Source: CAXBCP01 sp047638395 (lineage in GTDB: Bacteria > Pseudomonadota > Alphaproteobacteria > MPNO01 > UBA830). From it: DNA of 64,000 nt. Made by a program: the position numbers and the translations under genes. The stretch covers positions 1 to 64,000 of the forward strand of contig JBLIMV010000012.1 of the NCBI GenBank assembly GCA_047638395.1. The letters are read 5' to 3'. The notes beneath the pieces were generated by a model, which saw nothing but the letters and a program-made list of their open reading frames with translations, did no database searches and was not told where the DNA came from. Shown piece by piece: positions 1 through 9,401 of this stretch (position 1 is its first letter; every line of letters begins with the position of its first letter).

Positions 1-2
1 CT

Positions 3-78
<76 letters not shown>

Positions 79-150
79 TCAAGCGGCGAGACAGATACCA
101 GAGCGTCTCATGCTTGTCGATAGGCTGCGCAGCCCCTAAATGCCTCTATC

Positions 151-1299
151 TCAGCCGTCGCCACCGCCATGGCGCGATATGGTCACATCGCGGTGGATAT
201 AGGTGCAGATCAGGAAGCCCATGCCGATCATCAGGGTGAGCATTGCGGTGCCGCCATAAGAGATCAGCGGCAGCGGTACGCCGACGACGGGGATCAGCCC
301 CATCACCATGGCTATATTTATGAAGACATACAGGAACAGCATGCTGGTAATGCCCATCGCCAACAGGCGGCCGAAATGCGTGCGCGAGCGCAGACTGATG
401 GCAAAGCCGTACACCATGATCAGCATATAGAGGCCCAGGAGAACAAGACCGCCGACCATGCCGAACTCCTCCGCCAGCATGGTAAAGATGAAATCGGTCT
501 GCTTTTCAGGCAGGAAGTTCAGGTGGCTCTGCGAGCCCTGCATGAAGCCTTTGCCGAATAGCCCGCCCGAGCCGAGCGCGATCTTCGACTGCAGGATGTG
601 ATAGCCCGCCCCAAGCGGGTCGGTTTCGGGGTCAAGGAAGGTAAAGATACGTTTCTGCTGATAGGGGCGCAGCATGCTCCACGCAATGGGCACGGCGGCC
701 CCGGCAGCCGCAAAAACCAGGCCGAACTTCCATAGGCGGACGCCGGCGACAAAGAACACGGCACCGCCGGTCATAACAAGGAACAGCGCGGTCCCGAGAT
801 CAGGCTGTTTGAGCACCAGTGCAGACGGCGCGCCGATCATCAGTATCGGTGCGAGAAGATAGGGAATCCGCCTGACATCTTCTGCCGACACCCCGTGGAA
901 ATACCGCGCCAGCGCCAGCGCGATCCCGACCTTCATCAGTTCTGACGGCTGAAGCTTGATAACCCCGAGGTTGATCCAGCGCTGCGCGCCCATACCGACC
1001 GAGCCGACAACCTCGACCGCGACAAGCATTGCCAGAAGGATGCCGTATATCAGGTAGGCATAGCGCCACCAGAACCGGATATCGACCAGGGCAATCGTGA
1101 TAAGGATAACAAGCCCGATGCCATAGCGCGCGATCTGGCGCGTTGCCCAGGGGTTCCACGACCCGTTCGCGGCTGAATACAGCATGGCGATACCGATCGC
1201 TGCGGTCGCGGTAATCAGGAGTACGAGACCCCAGTTGATCTGCAGAACCTTGCGGCCGAGGCTGAGTTTTTGAGACGGGGCGAATCCGTGCATCGACAT
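151..1299 (-). CDS. rodA: RodA, SEDS peptidoglycan glycosyltransferase
   Basis: A 382-aa polytopic membrane protein of the SEDS (RodA/FtsW/SpoVE) family, which polymerises lipid II into glycan strands during cell elongation with the transpeptidase PBP2. About ten hydrophobic segments are visible. Family signatures include a region starting QPDLGTALFLV and, near the C-terminus, PLISYGGTAML. I chose the ATG giving MSMHGFAP at 1299 because it lies 2 nt after the mrdA stop codon; upstream in-frame sequence overlaps mrdA and is not RodA-like. It is the last gene of the mreB-mreC-mreD-mrdA-rodA run. A second SEDS gene, ftsW, lies at 52.9 kb. Confidence 0.95.
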   Translation of the reverse strand: MSMHGFAPSQKLSLGRKVLQINWGLVLLITATAAIGIAMLYSAANGSWNPWATRQIARYGIGLVILITIALVDIRFWWRYAYLIYGILLAMLVAVEVVGSVGMGAQRWINLGVIKLQPSELMKVGIALALARYFHGVSAEDVRRIPYLLAPILMIGAPSALVLKQPDLGTALFLVMTGGAVFFVAGVRLWKFGLVFAAAGAAVPIAWSMLRPYQQKRIFTFLDPETDPLGAGYHILQSKIALGSGGLFGKGFMQGSQSHLNFLPEKQTDFIFTMLAEEFGMVGGLVLLGLYMLIMVYGFAISLRSRTHFGRLLAMGITSMLFLYVFINIAMVMGLIPVVGVPLPLISYGGTAMLTLMIGMGFLICTYIHRDVTISRHGGGDG

Positions 1300-1301
1300 G
1301 A

Positions 1302-3179
1302 TCAAATATCTTCGCTTTTTGCCGGTGCTTTTGCCGCAACAGGCGCGACGGTCCGATTGGCCGGATCGCGTTTCTGCGTTTCCAGCAGCAGGTCGCGCGC
1401 GATGGGCGCCGCCACCTTGGAGCCCCCCCCGCCATGTTCGACGACAACGGCAACGGCGTATCTGGGGTTGTCCGACGGCGCATAGCCGACGAAAAGCGCA
1501 TGATCGCGTTGACGCCACGGACGCTCATGGTTCTTGAGCACCCGCGTCTCGCGTTCGGCCTTGCTGATCCGGCGCACCTGGGCGGTACCGGTTTTGCCGG
1601 ACATTTCCATACCTTCTTCGGAAATTCTTGCCCGGTACGCGGTGCCGCGCCGAACGTTGGTGACGCGGTTCATCCCTTCCTGAACGACATCCATAGCGCG
1701 CTTGGAAATCCCAAGGTCCTTGAATACCGGTTCGACCTCCTTGCCGTCCTCTCCGACCGGCCGGATCAGGCGCGGCAGGACCGCCTTGCCGCCATTGGCG
1801 ATCCGGGCCGTCATGACCGCGAGCTGCAACGGTGTGGTCAGGATAAAACCCTGACCGATGCCAGAGATCAGCGTTTCGCCCTGTTGCCAGGGCGTGCCGA
1901 TGAGCGCTTTCTTCCAGGCCCGCGTCGGGATCACGCCGCTTTTTTCCGATGGCAGATCGATCCCGGTCTTGGCGCCGAGGCCCAGACGCTTGGCCATCTC
2001 GGCGATCCGGTCGACACCGATCCGTTTGGCAATGTCATAAAAATAGACATCGCAGGAATTCTGATGCGCGTCATACATGTCCTGCCAGCCATGGCCGTGA
2101 CGTTTCCAGCAATGGAATCGCGCATTGCCGAGCTGCGTATGCCCGCGGCAGAACACCCGGTGATCCGGCGCCACGATACGGGCTTCCAGCGCGGCAAGTG
2201 CCACCACCATCTTGAATGTCGAACCGGGTGCATATTGTCCCGATATCGCTTTGTTCGTCAGAGGTGCGTGTGGATCGTTGATCAGCCTGCGCCATGTTTT
2301 TGACGACAACCCGGTGACGAATTCATTCGGATCGTACCCCGGCACCGAAGACAGCGCGAGCACGTCCCCGTTATGGATATCCATGATGACCGCCGATGCG
2401 CTTTTTTCTTCCTTCAAACGGTCCGCGGCAAGTTTCTGGAGATCACGATCGATCGTGAGGCGCAGATTAGCGCCGGGCTGCCCCTCCTGGCGCGACAGTT
2501 CTCGGATGACCCGGCCGACAGCATTCACCTCGACCTGGGTATTCCCGGCTTTGCCCCGCAGGTTCAGATCGAAGACCCGTTCGACTCCGTTCTTGCCAAT
2601 TTTGAAACCGGGAAGCTCGAGCAGAGGATCGCCGGTAACTTCCTTTTCCGATACCGCCGAGACATAGCCGAGCACATGGGCGAAATCTTCGGCGAACGGG
2701 TATTGGCGGCTCTGCCCGACCTCAATCGACAGACCAGGCAGATCAGGCGCATTCACCTCGATCCGCGATACATCACGCCAGTTGAGGTTTTCACGCACGG
2801 TAACCGGCACGAAGCCACGGCGGCGACGGACCTCGCGCAGGATACGCTGGCGCTCGTAATCCTCCAGCGAGATGATCCCGGACAGCGTATCGAGCATTGT
2901 GTTGATGTCACGCACCTGTTCGGCAACCAGGGTGACCCTGTAATTTTCCTTATTTACCGCGAGCGCACGTCCGTACCTGTCGACAATCGTGCCGCGTGGC
3001 GGCGGCAACAAACGGAGATTGATCCGGTTCTCATCGGCCAGCGTCTTGTACTTGTCGGATTCGATGACCTGGAGCTGGTACATACGGCCAGCAAGGAGGC
3101 TGAGCAGGAGGACCTTGCCGCCACCCAGAAATGCGACGCGGCGCGAGAACGACTTGAACCTGCTCGAATCCTTATACAT
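1302..3179 (-). CDS. mrdA: Penicillin-binding protein 2 (elongation-specific D,D-transpeptidase)
   Basis: A 625-aa class B PBP that crosslinks peptidoglycan in the lateral wall as partner of RodA. A single N-terminal transmembrane anchor (about residues 15-33) is followed by the non-catalytic dimerisation domain and the transpeptidase domain. Catalytic motifs are S320-T-F-K323 (SxxK), S375-C-D377 (the SxD form usual in PBP2) and K529-T-G531. The start giving MYKDSSRF is chosen because it overlaps the mreD stop by 8 nt. A longer reading frame adds 22 residues that merely overlap mreD. The product acts in the inner membrane, facing the periplasm. Confidence 0.95.
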   Translation of the reverse strand: MYKDSSRFKSFSRRVAFLGGGKVLLLSLLAGRMYQLQVIESDKYKTLADENRINLRLLPPPRGTIVDRYGRALAVNKENYRVTLVAEQVRDINTMLDTLSGIISLEDYERQRILREVRRRRGFVPVTVRENLNWRDVSRIEVNAPDLPGLSIEVGQSRQYPFAEDFAHVLGYVSAVSEKEVTGDPLLELPGFKIGKNGVERVFDLNLRGKAGNTQVEVNAVGRVIRELSRQEGQPGANLRLTIDRDLQKLAADRLKEEKSASAVIMDIHNGDVLALSSVPGYDPNEFVTGLSSKTWRRLINDPHAPLTNKAISGQYAPGSTFKMVVALAALEARIVAPDHRVFCRGHTQLGNARFHCWKRHGHGWQDMYDAHQNSCDVYFYDIAKRIGVDRIAEMAKRLGLGAKTGIDLPSEKSGVIPTRAWKKALIGTPWQQGETLISGIGQGFILTTPLQLAVMTARIANGGKAVLPRLIRPVGEDGKEVEPVFKDLGISKRAMDVVQEGMNRVTNVRRGTAYRARISEEGMEMSGKTGTAQVRRISKAERETRVLKNHERPWRQRDHALFVGYAPSDNPRYAVAVVVEHGGGGSKVAAPIARDLLLETQKRDPANRTVAPVAAKAPAKSEDI

Positions 3180-3693
3180 CGAGCGGCCGGATGATCGCGT
3201 GCTGCGCCCGGGCAAGCAGCCACGCCATAAAGGGGAAAACGCCAACCGTCAGCGCAGCCTGGAACAGAACCGGGACAGGGCTCATGAGCGTTACGTTTAG
3301 CCCGCAGACGATAATCCACGATGCCAGGCTGGCGGCGAGTGCGACGAGCGAGAAACACCACCAGATAACGGCAAATGACTTGCCCTGAAAAAACGTCCGC
3401 TGCGAGACGATCGCCCAATTGGCCAAAAGCAGGATCAGGGCGTGAAGGCCAATCGGCGAGCCGACAAGGATGTCCTGCCAAAGGCCCAGGACAAAGGCGG
3501 CAATTGCGGGGAAAAGGTCAGGCCGGTAGATCGCCCAGTAAAACACCGTCATCAGGCCGACATCGACCGCAACCTGCCCGTATCCGGGCAGGTAGACCGG
3601 CAGCGCCGAAAGCATAACGAGCAATACACTTGTAACGAACGGCGCGAGCTGCCTTGCGGAACGATCCAGACGCTGAAAGGCAGCCGTGATCAT
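3172..3693 (-). CDS. mreD: Rod shape-determining protein MreD
   Basis: A 173-aa integral membrane protein with about five hydrophobic segments, the usual size for MreD. It is part of the inner-membrane elongasome scaffold linking MreB and MreC to RodA/PBP2. MreD sequences diverge strongly, so the call rests on size, hydrophobicity and its position between mreC (4-nt ATGA overlap) and mrdA (8-nt overlap). The tight overlaps indicate one translationally coupled operon. Confidence 0.88.
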   Translation of the reverse strand: MITAAFQRLDRSARQLAPFVTSVLLVMLSALPVYLPGYGQVAVDVGLMTVFYWAIYRPDLFPAIAAFVLGLWQDILVGSPIGLHALILLLANWAIVSQRTFFQGKSFAVIWWCFSLVALAASLASWIIVCGLNVTLMSPVPVLFQAALTVGVFPFMAWLLARAQHAIIRPLDV

Positions 3694-4574
3694 TTCCGCG
3701 GCGATGGTCTGGCGGCTGACGGCACGATTTGGCCCGCTACCTCGCCAGGAAACTCCGTGATAATCCGCACATACTCCAGGCGGTAGAAATCGGCAAAGGG
3801 CTGCACCCGGATACCGCCTTCACCAATGCTGGAAATCCGACCGACCGGCAATCCTGCGGGAAAGACCCCGCCATGCCCCGATGTCACGATACGATCGCCA
3901 AGCTCGAGCTGGGCGTTCGGCGGCAAAAAGGCCAGTTTGGGCGATGGGCTGTTATCGCCGGCGAGAATGGCCCGAACCCGGCTTTTCTCGCCAACCACGG
4001 GAATGCGGGAATTAAGATCGGAAACCAGAAGCACCCGTCCTGAACGGCGGCCGGATTCGGCCACGCGGCCGATCAGACCATCGCCGTTGACCACGGCATC
4101 GCCTTTCTGGATACCGTCCACGGTGCCCCCGTTTATCAGCACGGAGCGTACGAAGACGCCGCCGGAATCACCGATCACACGGGCGGCGGCAAACGACGCG
4201 CCACGCTCGGGCACAAATTTCAGCATCTTCCGGAATGTCGAATTTTCGGCTGCAAGGGCGAGTGCCGCACTTTGCCATTCAAGCAGGCGCGCGTTCTGTT
4301 CCCGCAACTGGGCGTTTTCCTCATAGACGCTGAAGAACCGGTTCACGCGATCAACGCCTTCAGAGACTGTCGCAATCGGGCGGGAAAGAGCGTCCATTAC
4401 CGGGGCGACCACGTCGACAACGCCGGACCGGGCACGCTCGACGACAAACGTATCCGCCTTGCCAAGCAACATGATGGCGAAAGCCGCGATGATCAAGAAA
4501 AGCAGCGCAAAGCGATTCAGCAGCGCCCGAAGGGGCACTGTGACTTTCGCTACTGACTCTGCGCGGTGTTTCAC
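3690..4574 (-). CDS. mreC: Rod shape-determining protein MreC
   Basis: A 294-aa bitopic inner-membrane protein. One transmembrane helix (about residues 19-40) is followed by a coiled-coil stretch rich in Glu, Gln, Arg and Leu (about residues 75-115), then the beta-rich periplasmic MreC core with the family-like segment GRVAESGRRSGRVLLVSD. MreC activates PBP2/RodA in elongation. It overlaps mreD by 4 nt. Unlike the other genes of the operon it is separated from mreB by a 72-nt gap, which holds a CtrA-like motif, so it may have its own promoter. Confidence 0.94.
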   Translation of the reverse strand: MKHRAESVAKVTVPLRALLNRFALLFLIIAAFAIMLLGKADTFVVERARSGVVDVVAPVMDALSRPIATVSEGVDRVNRFFSVYEENAQLREQNARLLEWQSAALALAAENSTFRKMLKFVPERGASFAAARVIGDSGGVFVRSVLINGGTVDGIQKGDAVVNGDGLIGRVAESGRRSGRVLLVSDLNSRIPVVGEKSRVRAILAGDNSPSPKLAFLPPNAQLELGDRIVTSGHGGVFPAGLPVGRISSIGEGGIRVQPFADFYRLEYVRIITEFPGEVAGQIVPSAARPSPRK

Positions 4575-4618
4575 GCCGTTTCCTTTACCATCCGCCTACC
4601 AAGATCAGTCGGAAGCAG

Positions 4619-4633
4619 TTAACAATTGGTTAA
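4619..4633 (-). promoter_or_regulatory. CtrA-like motif TTAA-N7-TTAA between mreB and mreC
   Basis: On the minus strand the gap reads TTAACCAATTGTTAAC, an exact match to the alphaproteobacterial CtrA consensus TTAA-N7-TTAAC. It sits 45 nt upstream of the mreC start codon and just after the mreB stop. The match is seen directly; binding is inferred. Confidence 0.45.
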
Positions 4634-4646
4634 ATTCATCCAAACA

Positions 4647-5687
4647 TTAATACATTGTTGTCAGTACATTGCGCAGGGTTTTCATCTCTTCCAGGCATCG
4701 CCCGGTCCCCAGCGCGACACATGACAGCGGCTCCTCGGCGAGCGTCACCGGAAGTCCCGTTGCATGCCGAAGAACGAGATCTATGTTTCCGAGCAGCGCA
4801 CCACCGCCGGTCAGGACGATCCCCTTATCGACGATATCAGCCGCCAGTTCCGGCGCCGTATGTTCAAGCGCAACCTTTACGGCCTCGATAATCGCGCTGA
4901 CGGGCTCGGCCAGGCTTTCGGCAATCTGGCGCTCGCTGATAACCAGTTCCTTCGGCACGCCGTTCATCAGATCGCGACCTTTGATTTCCATCACGCCGCC
5001 ATCGCCGTCCGGCGGCACACAGGCGGACCCGATTTCCTTTTTGATCCGCTCAGCACTGCCTTCACCGACCAGCAGGTTATGATTGCGGCGGATATAGGCG
5101 ATGATCGCCTCGTCCATCTTGTCGCCGCCGACGCGGACGGACCGCGAATAGACAATCCCGCCCAGAGACAGAACGGCGACCTCGGTCGTGCCGCCACCGA
5201 TGTCAACAACCATCGACCCCGTGGGTTCGGTCACCGGCAGCCCGGCACCGATCGCCGCGGCCATCGGTTCTTCGATCAGGAAGACCCGGCGCGCGCCGGC
5301 ACTTTCGGCAGATTCCTGAATGGCGCGGCGTTCGACCGCGGTCGACCCCGACGGCACACAGACAATCACCTGCGGACTGGCAAAGCTACGGCGGTTATGC
5401 ACCTTGCGAATGAAGTGCTTGATCATTTCTTCGGCGATTTCGAAGTCGGCGATCACGCCATCACGGAGCGGCCGAATGGCTTCGATATTACCCGGCGTAC
5501 GACCGAGCATCATCTTCGCTTCATCACCGACGGCAAGAACCTGTTTGCGGCCTTTGACGTTTGCGATCGCCACCACAGATGGCTCGTTCAGCACGATTCC
5601 CCGACCTTTGACGTAAACCAGGGTATTCGCGGTACCGAGATCGATGGCCATGTCTGCGGACAAAACGCCAAGTAGTTTAGAGAACAT
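4647..5687 (-). CDS. mreB: Rod shape-determining protein MreB (bacterial actin)
   Basis: A 346-aa actin-fold ATPase that forms membrane-bound filaments and guides elongation synthesis. The N-terminus MFSKLLGVLSADMAIDLGTA contains the amphipathic start and phosphate-1 motif (DLGTANT). The phosphate-2 motif is VVDIGGGTTEVAV and the adenosine motif is VLTGGGALL. Length is typical. The ATG at 5687 follows a GAGG Shine-Dalgarno sequence (GTGAGGTTGT). It is the first gene of the elongation operon; the 82-nt gap upstream separates it from leuA on the same strand. Confidence 0.97.
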   Translation of the reverse strand: MFSKLLGVLSADMAIDLGTANTLVYVKGRGIVLNEPSVVAIANVKGRKQVLAVGDEAKMMLGRTPGNIEAIRPLRDGVIADFEIAEEMIKHFIRKVHNRRSFASPQVIVCVPSGSTAVERRAIQESAESAGARRVFLIEEPMAAAIGAGLPVTEPTGSMVVDIGGGTTEVAVLSLGGIVYSRSVRVGGDKMDEAIIAYIRRNHNLLVGEGSAERIKKEIGSACVPPDGDGGVMEIKGRDLMNGVPKELVISERQIAESLAEPVSAIIEAVKVALEHTAPELAADIVDKGIVLTGGGALLGNIDLVLRHATGLPVTLAEEPLSCVALGTGRCLEEMKTLRNVLTTMY

Positions 5688-5769
5688 ACAACCTCACATC
5701 ATTCTTCGTTCAAGCGATCAATAGGTGCCGGCGCGGAACTTCCCACCCCCGCCGACATCCTATCCTGTC

Positions 5770-7323
5770 TCAGGCGCTCAGCGCGCTGGGGGCGGTCTTT
5801 TCCCGCTTTACCAGCAATTTGTTGAGCGCATTCATATAAGCACGAGCCGAGGCAACCAGCGTATCGGTGTCGGCGCCCTGACCGTTTACGGTCTTGCCGC
5901 CTTCTTCCAGTCGCACGGTTACTTCCGCCTGCGCGTCCGTTCCCTGGGTCACGGCGTGCACCTGGTAAAGCTGCAGGCGCGCGTTGTAGCCAGTCAGTTC
6001 CTTGATAGCGTTAAACACCGCATCGACAGGACCGTCGCCGGTCGCCTTCATCTGCCGCGTATCATCATCTACTTCGAGCGTCAGGTCGGCGGTCTGCGGG
6101 CCTTCGGAGCCACAGACGACCTGCAGAGAGACGAAACGGATACGGTCATTGCCGCGGACGATTTCATCATCGACCAGAGCAACGATATCCTCGTCGAAGA
6201 TTTCACGCTTCTTGTCTGCCAGCGCCTTGAAACGGCGGAAGGCATCCTGGAATGCGTTGTCACCCATGTCGTAGCCGAGTTCTCCGAGTTTCTCTTTGAA
6301 CGCGGCACGGCCGGACAGCTTGCCCATCACCAGCTTGGATTCAGACAACCCGACCGATTCCGGTGTCATGATCTCGTATGTGTTGGCGTTCTTGAGCATG
6401 CCATCCTGGTGAATACCGGATTCATGCGCAAACGCGTTCGCCCCGACGATCGCCTTGTTCGGCTGCACCGTGAACCCGGTGATGGTCGACACCAGGCGCG
6501 ATGCCTTGGTAATCATCTCGGTCTTCACGTTTGTGGTGTAGGGCATCACGTCCTGGCGCGTCCGCAGGGCCATGACAATTTCTTCAAGCGCGGCATTGCC
6601 GGCGCGCTCGCCCAAACCATTGATCGTGCATTCTATCTGGCGTGCGCCTGCGTCGACACCCGCCAGCGAGTTGGCGACCGCCAGCCCCAGGTCGTTGTGA
6701 CAATGGGTCGAAAAAACTGCCTTGTCGCTGTTGGGCACGCGCTCGATCAGCATACGGACAAGTCCGCCGAATTCCTCGGGCACCGCATAGCCGACCGTGT
6801 CCGGCAGGTTGATGCAGGTCGCCCCCGCCTTGATCGCCGCTTCGACGCAACGGCACAGAAAATCGTGCTCGGTCCGCGTACCGTCTTCCGGTGACCAGTC
6901 GACATCGTCGGTAAAATTACGCGCATAACTGACGCTGTCGACGACCTGCTGATAAACCTCATCGGGTTCCATCTGCAGTTTGAATTTCATGTGCAGCGGG
7001 CTGGTCGCGATGAAAGTGTGAATCCGCGGACGCACGGCGGGCTTCAGTGCTTCGGCGGCGCGTTCGATATCACCCTTCGCCGATCGGGCGAGGCCACAGA
7101 CCGTCGCTTCCTTGATCAGCTTGGCGATCTCATTGACGGCTTCAAAATCACCGTTGGAGGCGATCGGGAAGCCTGCTTCGATAACATCGACGCCCATTTC
7201 CTCGAGCATTTCTGCGATCCGCAGTTTTTCGTCGAGATTCATGGAAGCGCCGGGCGACTGCTCGCCGTCACGCAGGGTTGTATCGAAGATTATTACGCGG
7301 TTTGAATCGGTGTTGACGCTCAT
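5770..7323 (-). CDS. leuA: 2-isopropylmalate synthase
   Basis: A 517-aa enzyme condensing acetyl-CoA with 2-ketoisovalerate in the first committed step of leucine synthesis. The TIM-barrel catalytic part carries the signature TTLRDGEQSPGASM near the N-terminus and the metal-binding HCHND motif. The C-terminal ~130 residues form the LeuA dimer regulatory domain that mediates leucine feedback inhibition. The ATG at 7323 has an AAGGAG Shine-Dalgarno 8 nt upstream. Its 5' leader carries a Leu-rich ORF and alternative hairpins, suggesting transcription attenuation. Confidence 0.96.
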   Translation of the reverse strand: MSVNTDSNRVIIFDTTLRDGEQSPGASMNLDEKLRIAEMLEEMGVDVIEAGFPIASNGDFEAVNEIAKLIKEATVCGLARSAKGDIERAAEALKPAVRPRIHTFIATSPLHMKFKLQMEPDEVYQQVVDSVSYARNFTDDVDWSPEDGTRTEHDFLCRCVEAAIKAGATCINLPDTVGYAVPEEFGGLVRMLIERVPNSDKAVFSTHCHNDLGLAVANSLAGVDAGARQIECTINGLGERAGNAALEEIVMALRTRQDVMPYTTNVKTEMITKASRLVSTITGFTVQPNKAIVGANAFAHESGIHQDGMLKNANTYEIMTPESVGLSESKLVMGKLSGRAAFKEKLGELGYDMGDNAFQDAFRRFKALADKKREIFDEDIVALVDDEIVRGNDRIRFVSLQVVCGSEGPQTADLTLEVDDDTRQMKATGDGPVDAVFNAIKELTGYNARLQLYQVHAVTQGTDAQAEVTVRLEEGGKTVNGQGADTDTLVASARAYMNALNKLLVKREKTAPSALSA

Positions 7324-7362
7324 TGGTGAGCTCCTTGTGTCTCTATGGTCATTGACTCAGGC

Positions 7363-7417
7363 TTAAAAAATAACTTCCCCTGAACAGTCGCGCCTGTGGC
7401 GCAATCGTATTCAGGGG
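7363..7417 (-). terminator. Putative leuA attenuator terminator
   Basis: On the minus strand the arms CCCCTGAA (7410-7417) and TTCAGGGG (7377-7384) pair perfectly, with a smaller GCGCC/GGCGC hairpin inside. The 3' arm is followed by AAGTTATTTTTTAAG. This is an intrinsic-terminator layout about 50 nt before the leuA start codon. The 5' arm overlaps the stop codon of the leader ORF. Confidence 0.65.
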
Positions 7418-7551
7418 CACCTAAGTCGAAGAGCCCCATCACCAACGCAAAGCACCAGCTGAAGCGCAAACGGCGCACGCACGTATACCGGCCCGCAGAA
7501 TACCTCTGCAGGGTCGATCGCCCGTGAATCGTTGCTTCTTGCCGTTACCAT
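7411..7551 (-). CDS. Putative leucine-rich leader peptide of leuA
   Basis: A 46-codon ORF on the leuA leader, too short for routine gene calling. Its C-terminal part reads ALQLVLCVGDGALRLRCP, with five leucine and two valine codons among the last 18. The stop codon is inside the 5' arm of the terminator hairpin, as in classical attenuators. The upstream GAGCGATAGAG is a weak ribosome site. Attenuation of leu and ilv genes by leader peptides is known in proteobacteria; its function here is inferred from sequence layout only. Confidence 0.55.
   Translation of the reverse strand: MVTARSNDSRAIDPAEVFCGPVYVRAPFALQLVLCVGDGALRLRCP
7414..7437 (-). promoter_or_regulatory. Alternative (antiterminator) hairpin of the leuA leader
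   Basis: GGGGC (7433-7437) inside the leader ORF can pair with GCCCC (7414-7418), extendable by CUU/AGG after one mismatch. The second arm shares bases with the 5' arm of the terminator hairpin, so the two structures are mutually exclusive. A ribosome stalled on the upstream leucine codons would leave this pairing free. Confidence 0.5.
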
Positions 7552-7633
7552 CTCTATCGCTCACAAAAAAGCGGGTCCCAAACCAGTTTTCAGCATATGG
7601 GGCACCAGATAGCGCCTTTAATGCATGACGACT

Positions 7634-7652
7634 GTTAACAATTTGGGTTAAC
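7634..7652. repeat. Paired GTTAAC palindromes upstream of the leuA leader
   Basis: Two copies of the palindrome GTTAAC are separated by 7 nt in the AT-rich upstream part of the leuA leader region. The arrangement is symmetric and could be an operator. The TTAA halves are 9 nt apart, so it is not a CtrA full site. Confidence 0.35.
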
Positions 7653-7711
7653 GAATTATTACTACGCCGTTTTTAATTGCCAGCGCAACGGTTTTATAGA
7701 GCAAAACGGAA

Positions 7712-7762
7712 GGTTTTTACCCGAATCCGGCAGGTCTGCCGCCGAATTCGGGTATAAAAACC
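7712..7762. terminator. Large inverted repeat just after ilvC
   Basis: GGTTTTTACCCGAAT pairs with ATTCGGGTATAAAAACC around a GC-rich centre, 4 nt beyond the ilvC stop codon. The stem includes the A/T runs, and on the ilvC strand no separate U tract follows, so it may act as a 3' end stabiliser or bidirectional terminator rather than a standard intrinsic terminator. The rest of the 7418-7766 region holds the leuA leader; no further gene is seen. Confidence 0.5.
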
Positions 7763-7766
7763 GGTC

Positions 7767-8786
<1,020 letters not shown>

Positions 8787-8838
8787 CGCTCTACCTTTCC
8801 GTAAAAGCCAGATTGTCTGATCTGTTGTGGCGCGCTTT

Positions 8839-9351
8839 CTAAAGCGCGGATTTGCCCCGTGCAATAGCAACGACGCCTGTTCTTGAAACATCGACCAGCC
8901 CAAGGGGTACCATCAGATCGATAAATGCGTTCAGTTTCTCCGTCGCGCCGGATATTTCGAACACAAAGGACTCGTTCGTGCTGTCGATCGCGCGGGCCCG
9001 AAATATATCCGCAATCCGCAGCGCCTCGACGCGTTTATCGCCCTTCCCGGCAACCTTTACCAGTGCCAGTTCACGTTCGACGCAGGCACCGTCTGCGGTC
9101 AGGTCGATTACGCGGTGGACAGGCACCAGTCGGTCGAGCTGTGCCTTGATCTGTTCGATTATCTGTGGCGTGCCACTGGTCACAACCGTGATACGGCTGA
9201 TCGCATCGGCCGCATCGGTTTCCGCGACGGTCAGGCTTTCGATATTATAACCCCGGCCCGAGAACAGTCCGGTCACCCGTGCAAGCGCACCGGCCTCGTT
9301 ATCCACCAATACGGCAATCGTGTGCCGTTCAATCGTCAAATCTACGACCAC
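8839..9351 (-). CDS. ilvN: Acetolactate synthase small (regulatory) subunit
   Basis: A 170-aa protein with an N-terminal ACT domain (about residues 8-80, beginning HTIAVLVDNEAGALARV) and the C-terminal ALS small-subunit domain. It binds valine or related effectors and activates the IlvB catalytic subunit. The start codon is GTG at 9351 with GGAG 7 nt upstream; length matches IlvH/IlvN of alphaproteobacteria. It lies between ilvB and ilvC, likely in one transcript. Confidence 0.95.
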   Translation of the reverse strand: MVVDLTIERHTIAVLVDNEAGALARVTGLFSGRGYNIESLTVAETDAADAISRITVVTSGTPQIIEQIKAQLDRLVPVHRVIDLTADGACVERELALVKVAGKGDKRVEALRIADIFRARAIDSTNESFVFEISGATEKLNAFIDLMVPLGLVDVSRTGVVAIARGKSAL

Positions 9352-9401
9352 TTTTTCGCTCCGTGTTCGAGTGTTGTTGCTTTATCGCGTTCCGGCTCGG
9401 A

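Noticed and set aside
123..134. Palindrome GGCTGCGCAGCC between rodA and tRNA-Lys as a terminator
   Set aside because: It has no loop or U tract and could be a chance GC-rich palindrome.
4764..5675. A 303-codon plus-strand frame
   Set aside because: Antisense to mreB; no recognisable protein features.
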